From contig CAZGTM010000007.1 in assembly GCA_964528595.1 (NCBI GenBank), positions 1-64,000 on the forward strand: DNA of 64,000 nucleotides. Reading direction: 5' to 3'. This DNA comes from CAYFKJ01 sp964528595. GTDB taxonomy: Bacteria; Pseudomonadota; Alphaproteobacteria; UBA2966. A program made the position numbers and the translations under genes. The notes beneath the pieces are model-generated. The model saw nothing but the letters and a program-made list of their open reading frames with translations. It was not told the origin of the DNA and searched no databases. Positions 1-8,688 of the stretch are shown piece by piece. How positions within the stretch are numbered: position 1 is the first letter of the stretch; every line of letters begins with the position of its first letter.

Positions 1-1037
1 GCTAGCGCTCGACGTTTTTCATCTGCGTAGCCATGGCGGTTGTAAACGGCAGCTACGCCGCTGATGGTTCCACTGGCGTGGTTCAAAACCTTCTCAACGA
101 CGTGCGGGGCTATGCCTATGCGTGCCATGCCGCTGGCTGCAGTACGGCGGAGGTCATGTAGCCGCCAGTTAGCCACGCCGGACTGTTCATCACAGCGTTT
201 CTTGGCCCTGCTGAAGCCGGAGATTGGGGTGTTTCCGGTCGTGGTAAAAACATACTCCCCGGTGTGGGGGACATGACCTAGGATCTCTAATGCTAGCTCG
301 GAAAGGGGAACGTCATGCGCTCTATCAGACTTGGTAGCTTCGCGCGGTAGTGTCCAAAGAGCGTTTTCGAAGTCTAAGTCCTCCCACCTCATGCGGGCCA
401 CTTCCTCACGCCTTTGTGCTGTCACCAGCATCAATTTCATGGCCAGACCAAAGGGCCAATCCATGTCGTCCCAAACGTTCCATACGGCAATGATTTCGGC
501 GTCGGTGAGTATCCGTTCTCGTGCCACTTCCTTGGTTGGCTTGGGGATTTTTACTACAGGGGAAGCGGTCAATATGTCGCGCTCCACGCACCAATTGAAG
601 AATTTGCGCAACGCCGCCAGCACCCGGTTAGCCATGTACGGTGACCCACGATCAACAATGGCATCAAGCAGAACAATGATGTCGCGGCGTGCAATGTCTG
701 CAGCAGGCCGCTTACTCCATGCCGCTAATACGTAGCGGTCAAAGATGCGAGCGCTTTCCCGCCAGCTGCGGTTATTGGGTTTGGCGTGACGTTCTATGAA
801 TTCGTCTACCGCTTGGCGGACGGTTTGAGGTTGGCCCCGACCTATAGCTAGCCTAGTCCCCTGCTTCTCGCCAGCTGCGTCAATTCCCTTCGCCGCTTTC
901 GTCAGCGCAGTGCGGGCTAGGTCCCTTGCGTCGGCAAGCGAAATAGCGGGGTACTTACCCAAAGTCAGGCGGCGTTGCCGACCATTTACCCGGTACATGA
1001 CCACCCATGACTTCGCCCCCTTCTCGGTAACTCTTAA
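1..1037 (-). CDS. Tyrosine recombinase (phage/P4-type integrase), partial
   Basis: Manual translation of the minus strand gives an uninterrupted frame of about 345 codons from 1037 to the window edge, so the 3' end is missing. It begins LRVTEKGAKSWVVMYRVNG, which matches the middle of the arm-binding domain of P4-type integrases. It continues through a SAM-like core domain to the catalytic domain with TAQRREEVARMRW (first catalytic Arg), HDLRRTAASG (His-x-x-Arg) and AVYNRHGY (Tyr nucleophile). About 30 N-terminal residues usual for the family are absent because an in-frame TGA (1038-1040) inside a tRNA fragment ends the frame. Possible starts are GTG at 1004 or ATG at 998. The family integrates elements into tRNA 3' ends, so an element probably lies to the left. 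The catalytic half looks intact; activity without the full arm domain is doubtful. Confidence 0.88.
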
Positions 1038-1075
1038 TCAGCGGGTCACAGGTTCGAATCCTGTAGCGCCTACCA
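1031..1075 (+). other. 3' half of tRNA-Lys(CUU): probable attachment-site copy
   Basis: The sequence reads as an anticodon loop CTCTTAA (anticodon CTT), the 3' anticodon stem TCAGC, a variable loop, a perfect T-arm (ACAGG, TTCGAAT, CCTGT), the acceptor 3' strand AGCGCCT, discriminator A and CCA. The 5' side of the anticodon stem (GGTAA) does not pair and there is no D-arm or 5' acceptor strand nearby, so this is not a functional tRNA. It fits the duplicated 3' end left at the far attachment site when an element integrates into a tRNA gene. The integrase frame starts inside it. Confidence 0.8.
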
Positions 1076-1081
1076 TAATTA

Positions 1082-1115
1082 AACCTTGTTAAGTCAATGG
1101 CTTAACAGGGTTTTT
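1082..1115 (+). terminator. Rho-independent terminator after the tRNA fragment
   Basis: A 12-bp stem with one G-T wobble (AACCTTGTTAAG against CTTAACAGGGTT), a 7-nt loop and a run of five T follows the tRNA CCA by 6 bp. This is the usual position for a tRNA terminator and suggests the tRNA end and its downstream flank are the original chromosomal sequence. Confidence 0.75.
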
Positions 1116-1124
1116 CTTTGCCAG

Positions 1125-1922
1125 TCAGGGTGTTTGTTCGATTGGTTTCGAGCGATTTCCAAGCCGTGTGACGAAATCGATATAAGGGTCGGGCTGCAAA
1201 CTGCCGCTGACGACCCGGCAGGGTCGCCGTCCAGGCTGAACCGCCACCTGCGCAAGCACGTCCCGAGCCGCTGATTTCCGCTGCTCGTCATCGGCCTGGT
1301 TCAGGTAAACCGTCCAGGCGGCGTCCGCCTGCAGGCCTTTCGAGAGGCCGGCTTCATCTGCAATTACCCTGGCCAAGTCCGCAGGCGTAACGGGCTCGCC
1401 TGGAGCCGACCCTGTGATCCCCGCCCAAATGCCGCTGCGGAAGAGATGCCCTTCATCCAGCGACTCGCCCAGCCCGCTTAGCCCGGCGACGGATATCATC
1501 GCGTCGGTGGACGCGGGCACGACGGGTTCGTGAGGGGCGGGCGCTTTCAGGGGGCGCCGGGCGGAGCCGTCGGCTTCGATGATGATTCGGTCGAACCGGC
1601 CGGTGGTGGCGGCTTCGTCGATAGCCCGGGGCGAAAATCCCAGGGCCCTGTCGCCGCGCTCGTTGTGTCCCGAACAGGCGACGACGATGCCGCCGGGCGG
1701 CGGTAATTGTCCGGCCGGTATGGTGGCTAAATCGGATACCGTGAGCGGCGGCCCCAGCCGTTCCGATTCACGCGTCGAGATTTTGGTCGTTGTCGTCAAC
1801 AGAACGCGGTCGCTGGCCGCCGCGAATTCGCGTCCCAGGGCGAACATCAGGGAGGTTTTGCCGCCCGCCCCGGTCAGCGATATGACGCGGGCGCTGTCCA
1901 GTCCCAAGGCCTCGGTCAGCAA
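1125..1922 (-). CDS. yqeC: YqeC-like accessory protein for molybdenum hydroxylase
   Basis: A 265-residue protein with an N-terminal P-loop-like motif (SLTGAGGKTS, residues about 15-24), a TTTTK segment and an IIIEADGSARRPLKAP motif typical of the YqeC family. That family is linked to maturation of selenium-dependent or other molybdenum hydroxylases. The exact reaction is not established. It is the last gene of the operon and overlaps the end of yqeB by 7 bp. Together with YqeB and MocA it forms a cofactor maturation module for the hydroxylase encoded upstream. No XdhC is seen in the window. Confidence 0.82.
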   Translation of the reverse strand: MLTEALGLDSARVISLTGAGGKTSLMFALGREFAAASDRVLLTTTTKISTRESERLGPPLTVSDLATIPAGQLPPPGGIVVACSGHNERGDRALGFSPRAIDEAATTGRFDRIIIEADGSARRPLKAPAPHEPVVPASTDAMISVAGLSGLGESLDEGHLFRSGIWAGITGSAPGEPVTPADLARVIADEAGLSKGLQADAAWTVYLNQADDEQRKSAARDVLAQVAVQPGRRPCRVVSGSLQPDPYIDFVTRLGNRSKPIEQTP

Positions 1923-2761
1923 CGCGATGCCGGCCGGTTGAAATGGCTCAACACGCCCTCCAGAACCGCGCCCGATATCGTCCGGGCCTTGTCGGATATG
2001 GTGCCGCAGTAGGCGTTGTCGCCGCGGGGATCGATGTCGCCCAGTTTGAGGCCGCTCGATACTTCGGTACCGGGTTTGATCAGGCCGCGCAGGACACCGC
2101 CGAGTTTCGCGACAACCGGTTCGCCCGCGATGTAGCCGATGGTGGTGCCAGCCCGGACTTCGTCGCCGATTTCCAAGGTTGAGTCGAACCGGCCGGTGAC
2201 GGGCGCCCGGACGACGCGGTTTTCCGTCTCACCCGCAATTGTACCGGGTATGCCGGTATTGGCGGCCGCCGGGCCCGTTGAAATGAGACGTCCCAGGTCG
2301 TGGCCACGGTTGGTTTCGACCACAAGGTGGCAATCCCGCCCGGCTTCAAAGCCCGGGCCCAGCGCGAGGACGAGAGGGGCTTCGGTCTTGTCTGTTCCGA
2401 GGTTTCGTTTCGCCAGTACGGCATCGACAACGACATCCGGCGAACAATCGGACAAACCGGACCAATCCGTGGTCAGCATGATGGCGATTTGCCCCTGCTG
2501 CCAAGCCGCTTCCATTTCGCCGGCGTCGCGCACCGCGACCGCGTCGACGTCCTCGACTTTGGCTAAACCGCCATCCAGGGCGGGGCAGAACGACACCCGA
2601 CGGCGCACCGCCAGGGGCTGGGGCAGATCCAGCATGCAGATGCGCCCCATGTTGGCTTTGTACAGCCGGACGGCAATGGCGCTGGCCATTTCGCCCGCCG
2701 CCTTGATCAGGATGAACGGAGAGAGGCTGCGTTCCAACGATGCCGGATTCAACTGATTCAT
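1916..2761 (-). CDS. yqeB: YqeB/EF2563-type molybdenum hydroxylase system protein
   Basis: A 281-residue protein of the EF2563/YqeB family. The N-terminus (FILIKAAGEMASAIAVRLYKA) resembles a nucleotide-binding fold, and the C-terminal half (APVTGRFDSTLEIGDEVRAG, then IKPGTEVSSGLKLGDIDPRG) looks like a small barrel of the biotinyl/lipoyl type. Known family members accompany selenium-dependent molybdenum hydroxylases; the biochemical role is unclear. It overlaps mocA upstream by 4 bp and yqeC downstream by 7 bp, so translation is probably coupled. No selenophosphate synthase or in-frame Sec codon is visible here, so selenium dependence is not supported by this window. Confidence 0.82.
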   Translation of the reverse strand: MNQLNPASLERSLSPFILIKAAGEMASAIAVRLYKANMGRICMLDLPQPLAVRRRVSFCPALDGGLAKVEDVDAVAVRDAGEMEAAWQQGQIAIMLTTDWSGLSDCSPDVVVDAVLAKRNLGTDKTEAPLVLALGPGFEAGRDCHLVVETNRGHDLGRLISTGPAAANTGIPGTIAGETENRVVRAPVTGRFDSTLEIGDEVRAGTTIGYIAGEPVVAKLGGVLRGLIKPGTEVSSGLKLGDIDPRGDNAYCGTISDKARTISGAVLEGVLSHFNRPASRC

Positions 2762-3369
2762 GCTGCCGCCCCCGGGATCTCAAGTCGCTCCAGGTCCGAC
2801 GGCCGGTCGACATCGAGGAACCAGTCCTCCCGATCGAACACCACTGCCTCAACGGTGGCCGGATTGGCCTCGATGACGGGGCGGGCGCCGACATCGCCCG
2901 ACAGCGCCAATATTTCGGGGTAAAAACGCCGGGCGAAAATAACCGGTGCCCGACGCCGGCCGTTGCAAACGGGGCAGATGATGCTGTCGGGGTGTTCCTG
3001 CTGGTGTACGAGCAGCGCGTTGATCACGCCGGCATCGAGCAGCGGCTGGTCCGCCATCAAAAACATCGCCGCGGCGCTATGCTGCCGAACCGCGTGCAGA
3101 CCGGTCGTGACCGACGTGGATTGTCCCTCGCCGTAGGCCGTGTTCTCGATGAACGCCAAACGCGGATCGTCCGTCAAACCGCCGAGTGCCGCCTGGACGC
3201 GTCCAGCCTCCAGCCCCACGACCACATTGACGCTATCGAGATCGGATTCCAAAGCAGCCTTCACGCTCCACCAGGCCAGCGGTTTGTTCCGGAACGGCGT
3301 CAACTGTTTGCAGCCGCCGAAGCGTCGCGATTGGCCTGCGGCCAGAACGATACCGGCGACGCCACCCAC
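2758..3369 (-). CDS. mocA: Molybdenum cofactor cytidylyltransferase (MocA-like)
   Basis: A 203-residue nucleotidyltransferase with the signature VLAAGQSRRFGGCKQL near the N-terminus (nucleotide-binding loop with Lys) and MADQPLLDAGVI (metal-binding Asp) in the middle. MocA transfers CMP to molybdopterin to make the cytosine dinucleotide form used by xanthine-oxidase-family hydroxylases. MobA uses GTP and differs in the first loop. Its place between the hydroxylase structural genes and yqeB/yqeC fits the cytidylyl activity. The start codon is 4 bp after the stop of the CoA ligase. Confidence 0.85.
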   Translation of the reverse strand: MGGVAGIVLAAGQSRRFGGCKQLTPFRNKPLAWWSVKAALESDLDSVNVVVGLEAGRVQAALGGLTDDPRLAFIENTAYGEGQSTSVTTGLHAVRQHSAAAMFLMADQPLLDAGVINALLVHQQEHPDSIICPVCNGRRRAPVIFARRFYPEILALSGDVGARPVIEANPATVEAVVFDREDWFLDVDRPSDLERLEIPGAAA

Positions 3370-3373
3370 GGGT

Positions 3374-4696
3374 TCAGGTTTCCCTGATCAGGCGTTTGGC
3401 CTTGCCCTCGACGCGGGGCAGGGCACCGATATCGACGATGTCGACCTCGGGCGTGATGTTGACGCGGTATTTGACCGAGCCGATGAAGTGCTCGCGGGCC
3501 TCTTCGAGCCTTTCCGCCGTAACGCAGTCGCTGGCCGGTTCGACCCGGATGCGCAGATGCTTGCCGCTGCCCATTTTCGGGATGACCAGTTCGTATTCCT
3601 GGGAGAACTCGTCAATGCCGTGCAGCAGGTTCTGGATCTGCGTCGGGAAGACGTTGACTCCGGCGAACTGGAACATGTCGTCGGAGCGGCCCAGGACGCC
3701 TCCGTCGAGCCGCAGATTGGTCCGGCCGCAACTGCAGGTGCCACGGTTGAACTTGACCAGGTCCCGCGTGCGGTAGCGGATCAAGGGAAAGCTCTCGCAG
3801 GTCAGGTTGCTAAGGATCATCTCGCCGGTCTGGCCATCAGGCAGAGGCTCGTCGGTGTCGGCATCGAGGACCTCGGCTAGAAACAAACCCTCGGCGACGT
3901 GAGTGCCCTGGTGATGGACGCACTCATATCCGAAGTTCGAAATCTCGGTGGAACCGATGTCATCGAAGCATTCGGCTCCCCATTGTTCCTCCAGCGTCTT
4001 CTTAGTGGCGGGAATGCTGGCGCCGGGTTCCCCTGCCGCAACGATTTTGCGGATCGGCGTATCCTGCAGGTCGAGACCCATCTTGCGCGCGGTTTCGGCC
4101 AGATAGAGCAGATAGGAAGGTGTGCCGCAAACCACGGTGGCGCCCCAATCGACCATGTTGCGCAGGCGGTCCTTTGAACTCTGGCCGCCGCCGGGCACGA
4201 TCAGTAACCCGGCTTTTTCCATCGCTGCCTGGAAACCCCACCAGGCCACGAACAGGCCGTAATTGAAGGGCACGAACAGCACATCCTTTTCCGTCAGCCC
4301 GAAGCCGCAGCGGAAGTGCATGAATTGCTGATAGTAGTGCTCGAACCAGTCCGCCTTATTCAGCGGCACGCGAACCGGCGTGCCCGTGGTGCCGGAGGTT
4401 TGAAAAACCCGGATGGCGTCCACCGGATCGATACAGCCGACATCGCCCCAGGGCGGATTAGCCGCCTGGCTGGCCTTCAGCTCTTCTTTCTCGGTGAAGG
4501 GAATACGGCGCACGTCGTCGAGTGTTTGGATATCCGCGGAACCAATTCTCGCCGCGCTGAATTTGCGCTGGTAGAACGGGCTTCGTTCAATGACGTAGGC
4601 CATGCGCTCGCGGAGCAGGCCGAGTTGATGTTGTTCCAAGGCCGGCCGCGGCAGGCATTCGAGTTTTTCATCCCAATAGAATACGTCTTCCATCAT
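3374..4696 (-). CDS. PaaK-like acyl/aryl-CoA ligase (AMP-forming)
   Basis: About 440 residues of the phenylacetate-CoA ligase subgroup of adenylate-forming enzymes. The phosphate-binding loop is FQTSGTTGTPVRVPL. A C-rich segment (GTCSCGRTNLRLDG) typical of PaaK proteins and a C-terminal LGRSDDMFQFAGVNVFPTQI region follow. It should activate a carboxylate to its CoA thioester with ATP. The in-frame extension to 4744 is less likely; ATG at 4696 (or 4693) matches family N-termini. It sits between the hydroxylase subunits and their maturation genes, so the likely role is to make the aryl-CoA substrate of that enzyme. The actual acid (4-hydroxybenzoate is one option) cannot be read from the sequence. 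Confidence 0.85.
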   Translation of the reverse strand: MMEDVFYWDEKLECLPRPALEQHQLGLLRERMAYVIERSPFYQRKFSAARIGSADIQTLDDVRRIPFTEKEELKASQAANPPWGDVGCIDPVDAIRVFQTSGTTGTPVRVPLNKADWFEHYYQQFMHFRCGFGLTEKDVLFVPFNYGLFVAWWGFQAAMEKAGLLIVPGGGQSSKDRLRNMVDWGATVVCGTPSYLLYLAETARKMGLDLQDTPIRKIVAAGEPGASIPATKKTLEEQWGAECFDDIGSTEISNFGYECVHHQGTHVAEGLFLAEVLDADTDEPLPDGQTGEMILSNLTCESFPLIRYRTRDLVKFNRGTCSCGRTNLRLDGGVLGRSDDMFQFAGVNVFPTQIQNLLHGIDEFSQEYELVIPKMGSGKHLRIRVEPASDCVTAERLEEAREHFIGSVKYRVNITPEVDIVDIGALPRVEGKAKRLIRET

Positions 4697-4747
4697 TACC
4701 GCCCCGGTTAAACCTCTCCCCCCAGAACGATCAAAAGGCGCCACCCT

Positions 4748-7108
4748 CTATACTTTTTCCTTCGCCAGTCTTTCCTCGCGTTCCAGTTTCTTGATGCCCC
4801 TGAGAATTTTCTCCGGCGTAAACGGCGTCGAATGCAGGCGCACGCCGGTGGCGTCGTAGATGCCGTTGGCGATGGCCGCGAGGATGCCCGAAATCAAACC
4901 TTCGCCGACCTCCTTGGTTCGGTAGGGTTGGCCCACCTTGTATTCCTCGGTAATGACGTCGGCGTCTTCCGAGATGGCCATGTTGTGGATGGTCGGCATG
5001 CGGTAGTCGAGCCAGCTCGGGTTTAGCGTATAGCCGTCCTTGGTCATGACCTCTTCCATGAAGGCGTGGCCCAAGGCCATGGAAATCTGGCCGTCGACCT
5101 GTCCCTTGACCAGCGCCGGATTGACCGGGAAACCGCAATCGTGGACGGTCAGCGCCTTGGCCAGCCTCGCTTCGCCGGTTTCGATGTCGACCTCGACCTC
5201 GGCGACTTGGGCGCTGAACGCGTAGTTCTCCGTCCAGCGGCCCTTGGTGGTAGCGAGGCTCGGGTGGTTGGGTTCGTCCCGCATGGTGCGCCAGAAACCC
5301 TCGCCGATGATGGTGTCGCCGCGATGGTTGGCGACGCTGGCGGCGAAGACCTGGGCATAGGTCATGCGGTTGTCGGGATTGCTGCGGCTGAAGACGATTT
5401 TGTTATCGAGTTCGAGATCGTCGACCGGCGTGTTCATCTGCTCGGCGGCGACGCCGATCAGTTTCTTGCGGGCATTGCCGGCGGCCTCGCGCGCCGCGTT
5501 ACCGGTGACGTAGGTCATGCCGCTGATCCAGGCGCCGATGTCCTGGGGCGTGGTGTCGGTATCGGAACTGACGATCTTGATGTCGTCCATGCCGATGCTG
5601 AGTTCCTCGGCCACGAACTGGGTGATCACGGTTTCCGCCCCCTGGCCGACATCCAGTGCGCCGGTCAGAACCATGACCGAGCCGTCGTCATTGAGCTTGA
5701 CGATGACGCCGGAGCCGTTGGGATAGATCAGCGTGCCGCTCATGTAGGAGCTAACGCCGATGCCGATGCCGCGGCGGACGGGGCCGTTCTCTTCCGCCGG
5801 ATCGCGGTTGAGGCGGCATCTGGCCACCAGGTCGGTCTTCTCCGCCGCCACTTTGATGCAGTCCTGCAGGCCGGCCTGGTGGGTATTGTCCCGGTTGGGC
5901 AGGTCTTCCCATGGATCGCGGGCGTTCTTGAGGCGGATCTCGACGGGGTCGATACCCAGTTCCTCGGCGATGCTGTCCAATTGGGATTCCAGGGCGAAGC
6001 GTACCTGGGGGCAGCCGTGACCGCGCTGCGGCGCCCGCGTGGTGTAGTTGGTATAGACCGAATAGCCCTCGTACTTCAGATTGGGCACGCGGTAGGGCGC
6101 CATGGTGAAGCCCCAGGCGAGGAAGACGACGACGACGCCGCTGCCCCGGTAGGCGCCCGAGTTGTTGATCACGCGCAGACGCTGGGCGACCAGTGTGCCG
6201 TCATTTTTTACGCCGGTTTTGACCTCGACGATCAGCGGCTGGCCGTGGCGGTAGGCGGAGAAGATTTCCTCCCGGCTGGCGACGAAGCGGACCGGGCGCC
6301 CCGTCAGCATGGAAAGCCGCGCGGCGGCGTATTCGTGACTGTAGAGGTCGATCTTGCCGCCGAAGGTGCCGCCCGTGTAGGTCTTGTGGATGCGCACCGA
6401 CGAATAGGGCAGGTCGAGCACCTTGGCCAGCTTGGCGCGCTTGACGAACGTCCCCATGGACGAGGTCCAGATGTTCAGCTTGTCGCTCTCCCAGTGCGCC
6501 AGCGTGACCTGGGGTTCGAGGTAACCGTGGGTGCGGAGGTGGCTTTCATAACGGTCCTCGCGCACGTAGTCGCTTTCCGCGAAGCCTTCGTCCACGTCAC
6601 CCCAACCGGCTTCGGTCTTGCCGCCGAGGTTCGAATAAGGTTCGTCCACCTTGGGATTGCTAGGCCGCACCTGGGGGGCCTCGGGGTCCATGGCCTCTTC
6701 CGGATCGAACACCGCCGGCAGGATTTCGTATTCGACCTCGATCAGGTCCATGGCCTGACGGGCCGTGGCGTCATCGACCGCCGCGACGGCGGCGATCTCC
6801 TCGCCGACGTGCACCACTCGGCCGCGTGCCAACACCTCCTGGTCGGCCGGATAACGTGGCGTTTCGACGAAGCCGTGCATGATGCCCTTGGTGTCGTCGA
6901 CCGTGATCACGCCCTTGACGCCGGCCAGCGCCTTGGCCTTCGAGGTATCGACGCTGAGTATCCTGGCGTGGGGGTGGGGGCTGCGCAGGATGCGTCCCTG
7001 CAGCGTGCCGGGCAGTTTGACGTCCTGGCTGTAGACCGCCCGCCCCGTCACCTTGTCCGGGCCGTCCTTGCGGCGAAAGCTTTTACCGACGTAGTTGAGT
7101 TTGCTCAT
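4748..7108 (-). CDS. Molybdopterin-binding large subunit, xanthine oxidase family (HcrA/CoxL-like)
   Basis: A 786-residue protein of usual length for the large subunit of molybdenum hydroxylases. It has the N-terminal hammerhead domain (GKSFRRKDGPDKVTGRAVYS, about residues 8-27), the FGGKIDLYSHEYAAARLS region around the Mo site, ALDVGQGAETVITQFVAEEL, and near the C-terminus KEVGEGLISG with the conserved active-site Glu. The CO dehydrogenase active-site loop AYXCSFR is not visible. It would bind molybdopterin cytosine dinucleotide and catalyse substrate reduction or hydroxylation. It is third in the structural gene order FAD, 2Fe-2S, Mo. The four-cysteine insertion in the partner FAD subunit and the CoA ligase next door point to a 4-hydroxybenzoyl-CoA-reductase-like enzyme. 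Confidence 0.9.
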   Translation of the reverse strand: MSKLNYVGKSFRRKDGPDKVTGRAVYSQDVKLPGTLQGRILRSPHPHARILSVDTSKAKALAGVKGVITVDDTKGIMHGFVETPRYPADQEVLARGRVVHVGEEIAAVAAVDDATARQAMDLIEVEYEILPAVFDPEEAMDPEAPQVRPSNPKVDEPYSNLGGKTEAGWGDVDEGFAESDYVREDRYESHLRTHGYLEPQVTLAHWESDKLNIWTSSMGTFVKRAKLAKVLDLPYSSVRIHKTYTGGTFGGKIDLYSHEYAAARLSMLTGRPVRFVASREEIFSAYRHGQPLIVEVKTGVKNDGTLVAQRLRVINNSGAYRGSGVVVVFLAWGFTMAPYRVPNLKYEGYSVYTNYTTRAPQRGHGCPQVRFALESQLDSIAEELGIDPVEIRLKNARDPWEDLPNRDNTHQAGLQDCIKVAAEKTDLVARCRLNRDPAEENGPVRRGIGIGVSSYMSGTLIYPNGSGVIVKLNDDGSVMVLTGALDVGQGAETVITQFVAEELSIGMDDIKIVSSDTDTTPQDIGAWISGMTYVTGNAAREAAGNARKKLIGVAAEQMNTPVDDLELDNKIVFSRSNPDNRMTYAQVFAASVANHRGDTIIGEGFWRTMRDEPNHPSLATTKGRWTENYAFSAQVAEVEVDIETGEARLAKALTVHDCGFPVNPALVKGQVDGQISMALGHAFMEEVMTKDGYTLNPSWLDYRMPTIHNMAISEDADVITEEYKVGQPYRTKEVGEGLISGILAAIANGIYDATGVRLHSTPFTPEKILRGIKKLEREERLAKEKV

Positions 7109-7124
7109 GATGCCGGACCCGCCT

Positions 7125-7634
7125 TTATTCCATCACCGGCTTCACGCCTTGATCCGTCGCCTGCAGGATGGCGTCGACGATGGCGTTGTAGCCGGTGCAA
7201 CGGCAGAGATTGCCCTCCAGCGCCTTATTGATGTCGGTCCTCGACGGTTTGGGGTTTTTCGCCACCAGCGCCGTCGCCGACATCAGCATGCCGGGCGTGC
7301 AGAAGCCGCACTGCGCCGCGCCCTGATCGAGAAACGCCTCCTGCATCGCGCTGAGCGTATCGCGGACCGCCAATCCTTCCACGGTCTGGACGGCGCAACC
7401 GTCGGCCTCCAACGCCAGGGTCAGGCACGAGAGCACGGGGCGGCCGTCCAGCAACACGGTACAGGCGCCGCAGGTGCCGGAGCCACACCCGTCCTTGGTG
7501 CCGGTCAGGCCGACATGCTCGCGGATGGCTTCGACCAGGGTGATGCGGGGGCGAACGGTAATTTCGTGGTGTTCGCCATTGATCCTGATTTCGATGATCC
7601 GGGGCTTTGATTTCTTTGATGAAGTTTGAGCCAT
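7125..7634 (-). CDS. 2Fe-2S subunit of molybdenum hydroxylase (HcrC/CoxS-like)
   Basis: A 169-residue electron-transfer subunit carrying two [2Fe-2S] clusters. The plant-type ferredoxin cysteines lie in KDGCGSGTCGACTVLLDG with a fourth Cys in PVLSC. The C-terminal cluster is in QCGFCTPGMLMSA and GNLCRCTGYNAIV. All eight ligands are present. It starts 5 bp after the FAD subunit gene and ends 16 bp before the large subunit gene, so the three are co-transcribed. It passes electrons between the Mo site and the flavin subunit. Confidence 0.93.
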   Translation of the reverse strand: MAQTSSKKSKPRIIEIRINGEHHEITVRPRITLVEAIREHVGLTGTKDGCGSGTCGACTVLLDGRPVLSCLTLALEADGCAVQTVEGLAVRDTLSAMQEAFLDQGAAQCGFCTPGMLMSATALVAKNPKPSRTDINKALEGNLCRCTGYNAIVDAILQATDQGVKPVME

Positions 7635-7639
7635 TCTCG

Positions 7640-8641
7640 TTACTCTCCGGTTGCCCGTTCGACGGCGCGGGCCAGGACCCGGCGCAGATGAACTTCGATG
7701 TTGTCCCTGAGGTAGCGGATGGTGAAGCCGTGGTGGGGCAGGGGATCGATTTCTTTGGCGGCACGCTTGGCGAAATCGGCCAGCGCTTCGGCGGTCAGTT
7801 CCGCCCCCGACATCGCTTGTGCCGTTTCGACGGGCGACAGGGGGCTTTGGCCGACGGCGCTGAAGACGATGTTTGCGCCTTCACAGGTTTTGCCGTCAGC
7901 TGACATCTGCAAGGTCGCGGCGATGACCGCCATGCCGAATTCGAGGCCGCCGCGCAAGCCGGTCTTGTGATAGCCCCAGCCAAAGCGGGGGGGCGTCGCG
8001 GGCAGCGTCACCGATTTGATGATCTCCGCCGGCCCCAAACTGTTCGGCGACAAGGCATCGCCGGTGAAGAAGTCGTTTACCGGGATCTGCCGGGTGCCGT
8101 CGGGTTCTAGCACGTCCAGCGAGGCGTCGAGCGCGATCAGGGCGGCCGCGACATCCGACATATAGACCGCCCAGCAGGTCGTCTTGTCGTTACGCGGAAA
8201 GGGATAACAGCAATCGCCGCCCCGTTTGTAGCAGGGTTCGACGAACTGGAAATCGTGATTTTGATTGAGGTAGAGGCAGCGCACTTCCTGGCAGAGGTTA
8301 CCGCCCAGCGTACCCATTTCACGGATCTGGTTGCCGGCAACGGTGTGGGCGCTTTCCGCCAGAAGGGGATGGGTCCGGCGTACCGTAGGGTCAGCGGTGA
8401 GTTCGGCTAGCGGTATCAGGGCATCAACGGTGATTGAGCCGTCGCCGTTCTCAAGCGGGTCGGTCGGCGCGATGCCGGAGAGGCTGACCACGACATCGGG
8501 CATTTCCAGCTCGATGCGCATGTTGGGCAGCAGGTCGGTGCCGCCGGCCATCAGCCGGGCGCTTTCGCCGTTCTCCGCCAGCAGGGCGGCGGCGGCTTCC
8601 AGGCTTTCCGGCTTTTCGTATTCGAAGTCCTGCAAAATCAT
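7640..8641 (-). CDS. FAD subunit of molybdenum hydroxylase with [4Fe-4S] insertion (HcrB-like)
   Basis: A 333-residue CoxM/XdhB-type FAD-binding subunit with ARLMAGGTDLLP and the TLGGNLCQ region for the FAD pyrophosphate. Unlike ordinary CO dehydrogenase or xanthine dehydrogenase medium subunits, it has an insertion at about residues 117-160 holding Cys117, 122, 137, 144, 145 and 156. The spacing of C122, C137, C145 and C156 closely follows the four ligands of the extra [4Fe-4S] cluster known in the beta subunit of 4-hydroxybenzoyl-CoA reductase, and the flanking text (CYKRGGDCC, then SDVAAAL) is also alike. It is the first gene of the operon, with a palindromic operator candidate 48 bp upstream. 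Confidence 0.9.
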   Translation of the reverse strand: MILQDFEYEKPESLEAAAALLAENGESARLMAGGTDLLPNMRIELEMPDVVVSLSGIAPTDPLENGDGSITVDALIPLAELTADPTVRRTHPLLAESAHTVAGNQIREMGTLGGNLCQEVRCLYLNQNHDFQFVEPCYKRGGDCCYPFPRNDKTTCWAVYMSDVAAALIALDASLDVLEPDGTRQIPVNDFFTGDALSPNSLGPAEIIKSVTLPATPPRFGWGYHKTGLRGGLEFGMAVIAATLQMSADGKTCEGANIVFSAVGQSPLSPVETAQAMSGAELTAEALADFAKRAAKEIDPLPHHGFTIRYLRDNIEVHLRRVLARAVERATGE

Positions 8642-8688
8642 CGCGGCGGGTCCCTATCCGAGGACGGCCAGCACAAATCAGGCGGCCA

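Noticed and set aside
64..735. Several plus-strand frames in the first 0.7 kb
   Set aside because: They lie opposite the integrase, whose catalytic motifs are all on the minus strand.
1125..2761. Selenium-dependent hydroxylase assignment based on YqeB and YqeC
   Set aside because: No Sec insertion signal, selenium gene or in-frame TGA in the hydroxylase subunits is visible, so the selenium link is kept only as a family association.
5066..7231. 721-codon plus-strand frame opposite the molybdenum large subunit
   Set aside because: It is a high-GC antisense shadow: the minus-strand frame has all xanthine-oxidase-family motifs, while this one has none and is rich in Ala, Asp, Val and Gly.
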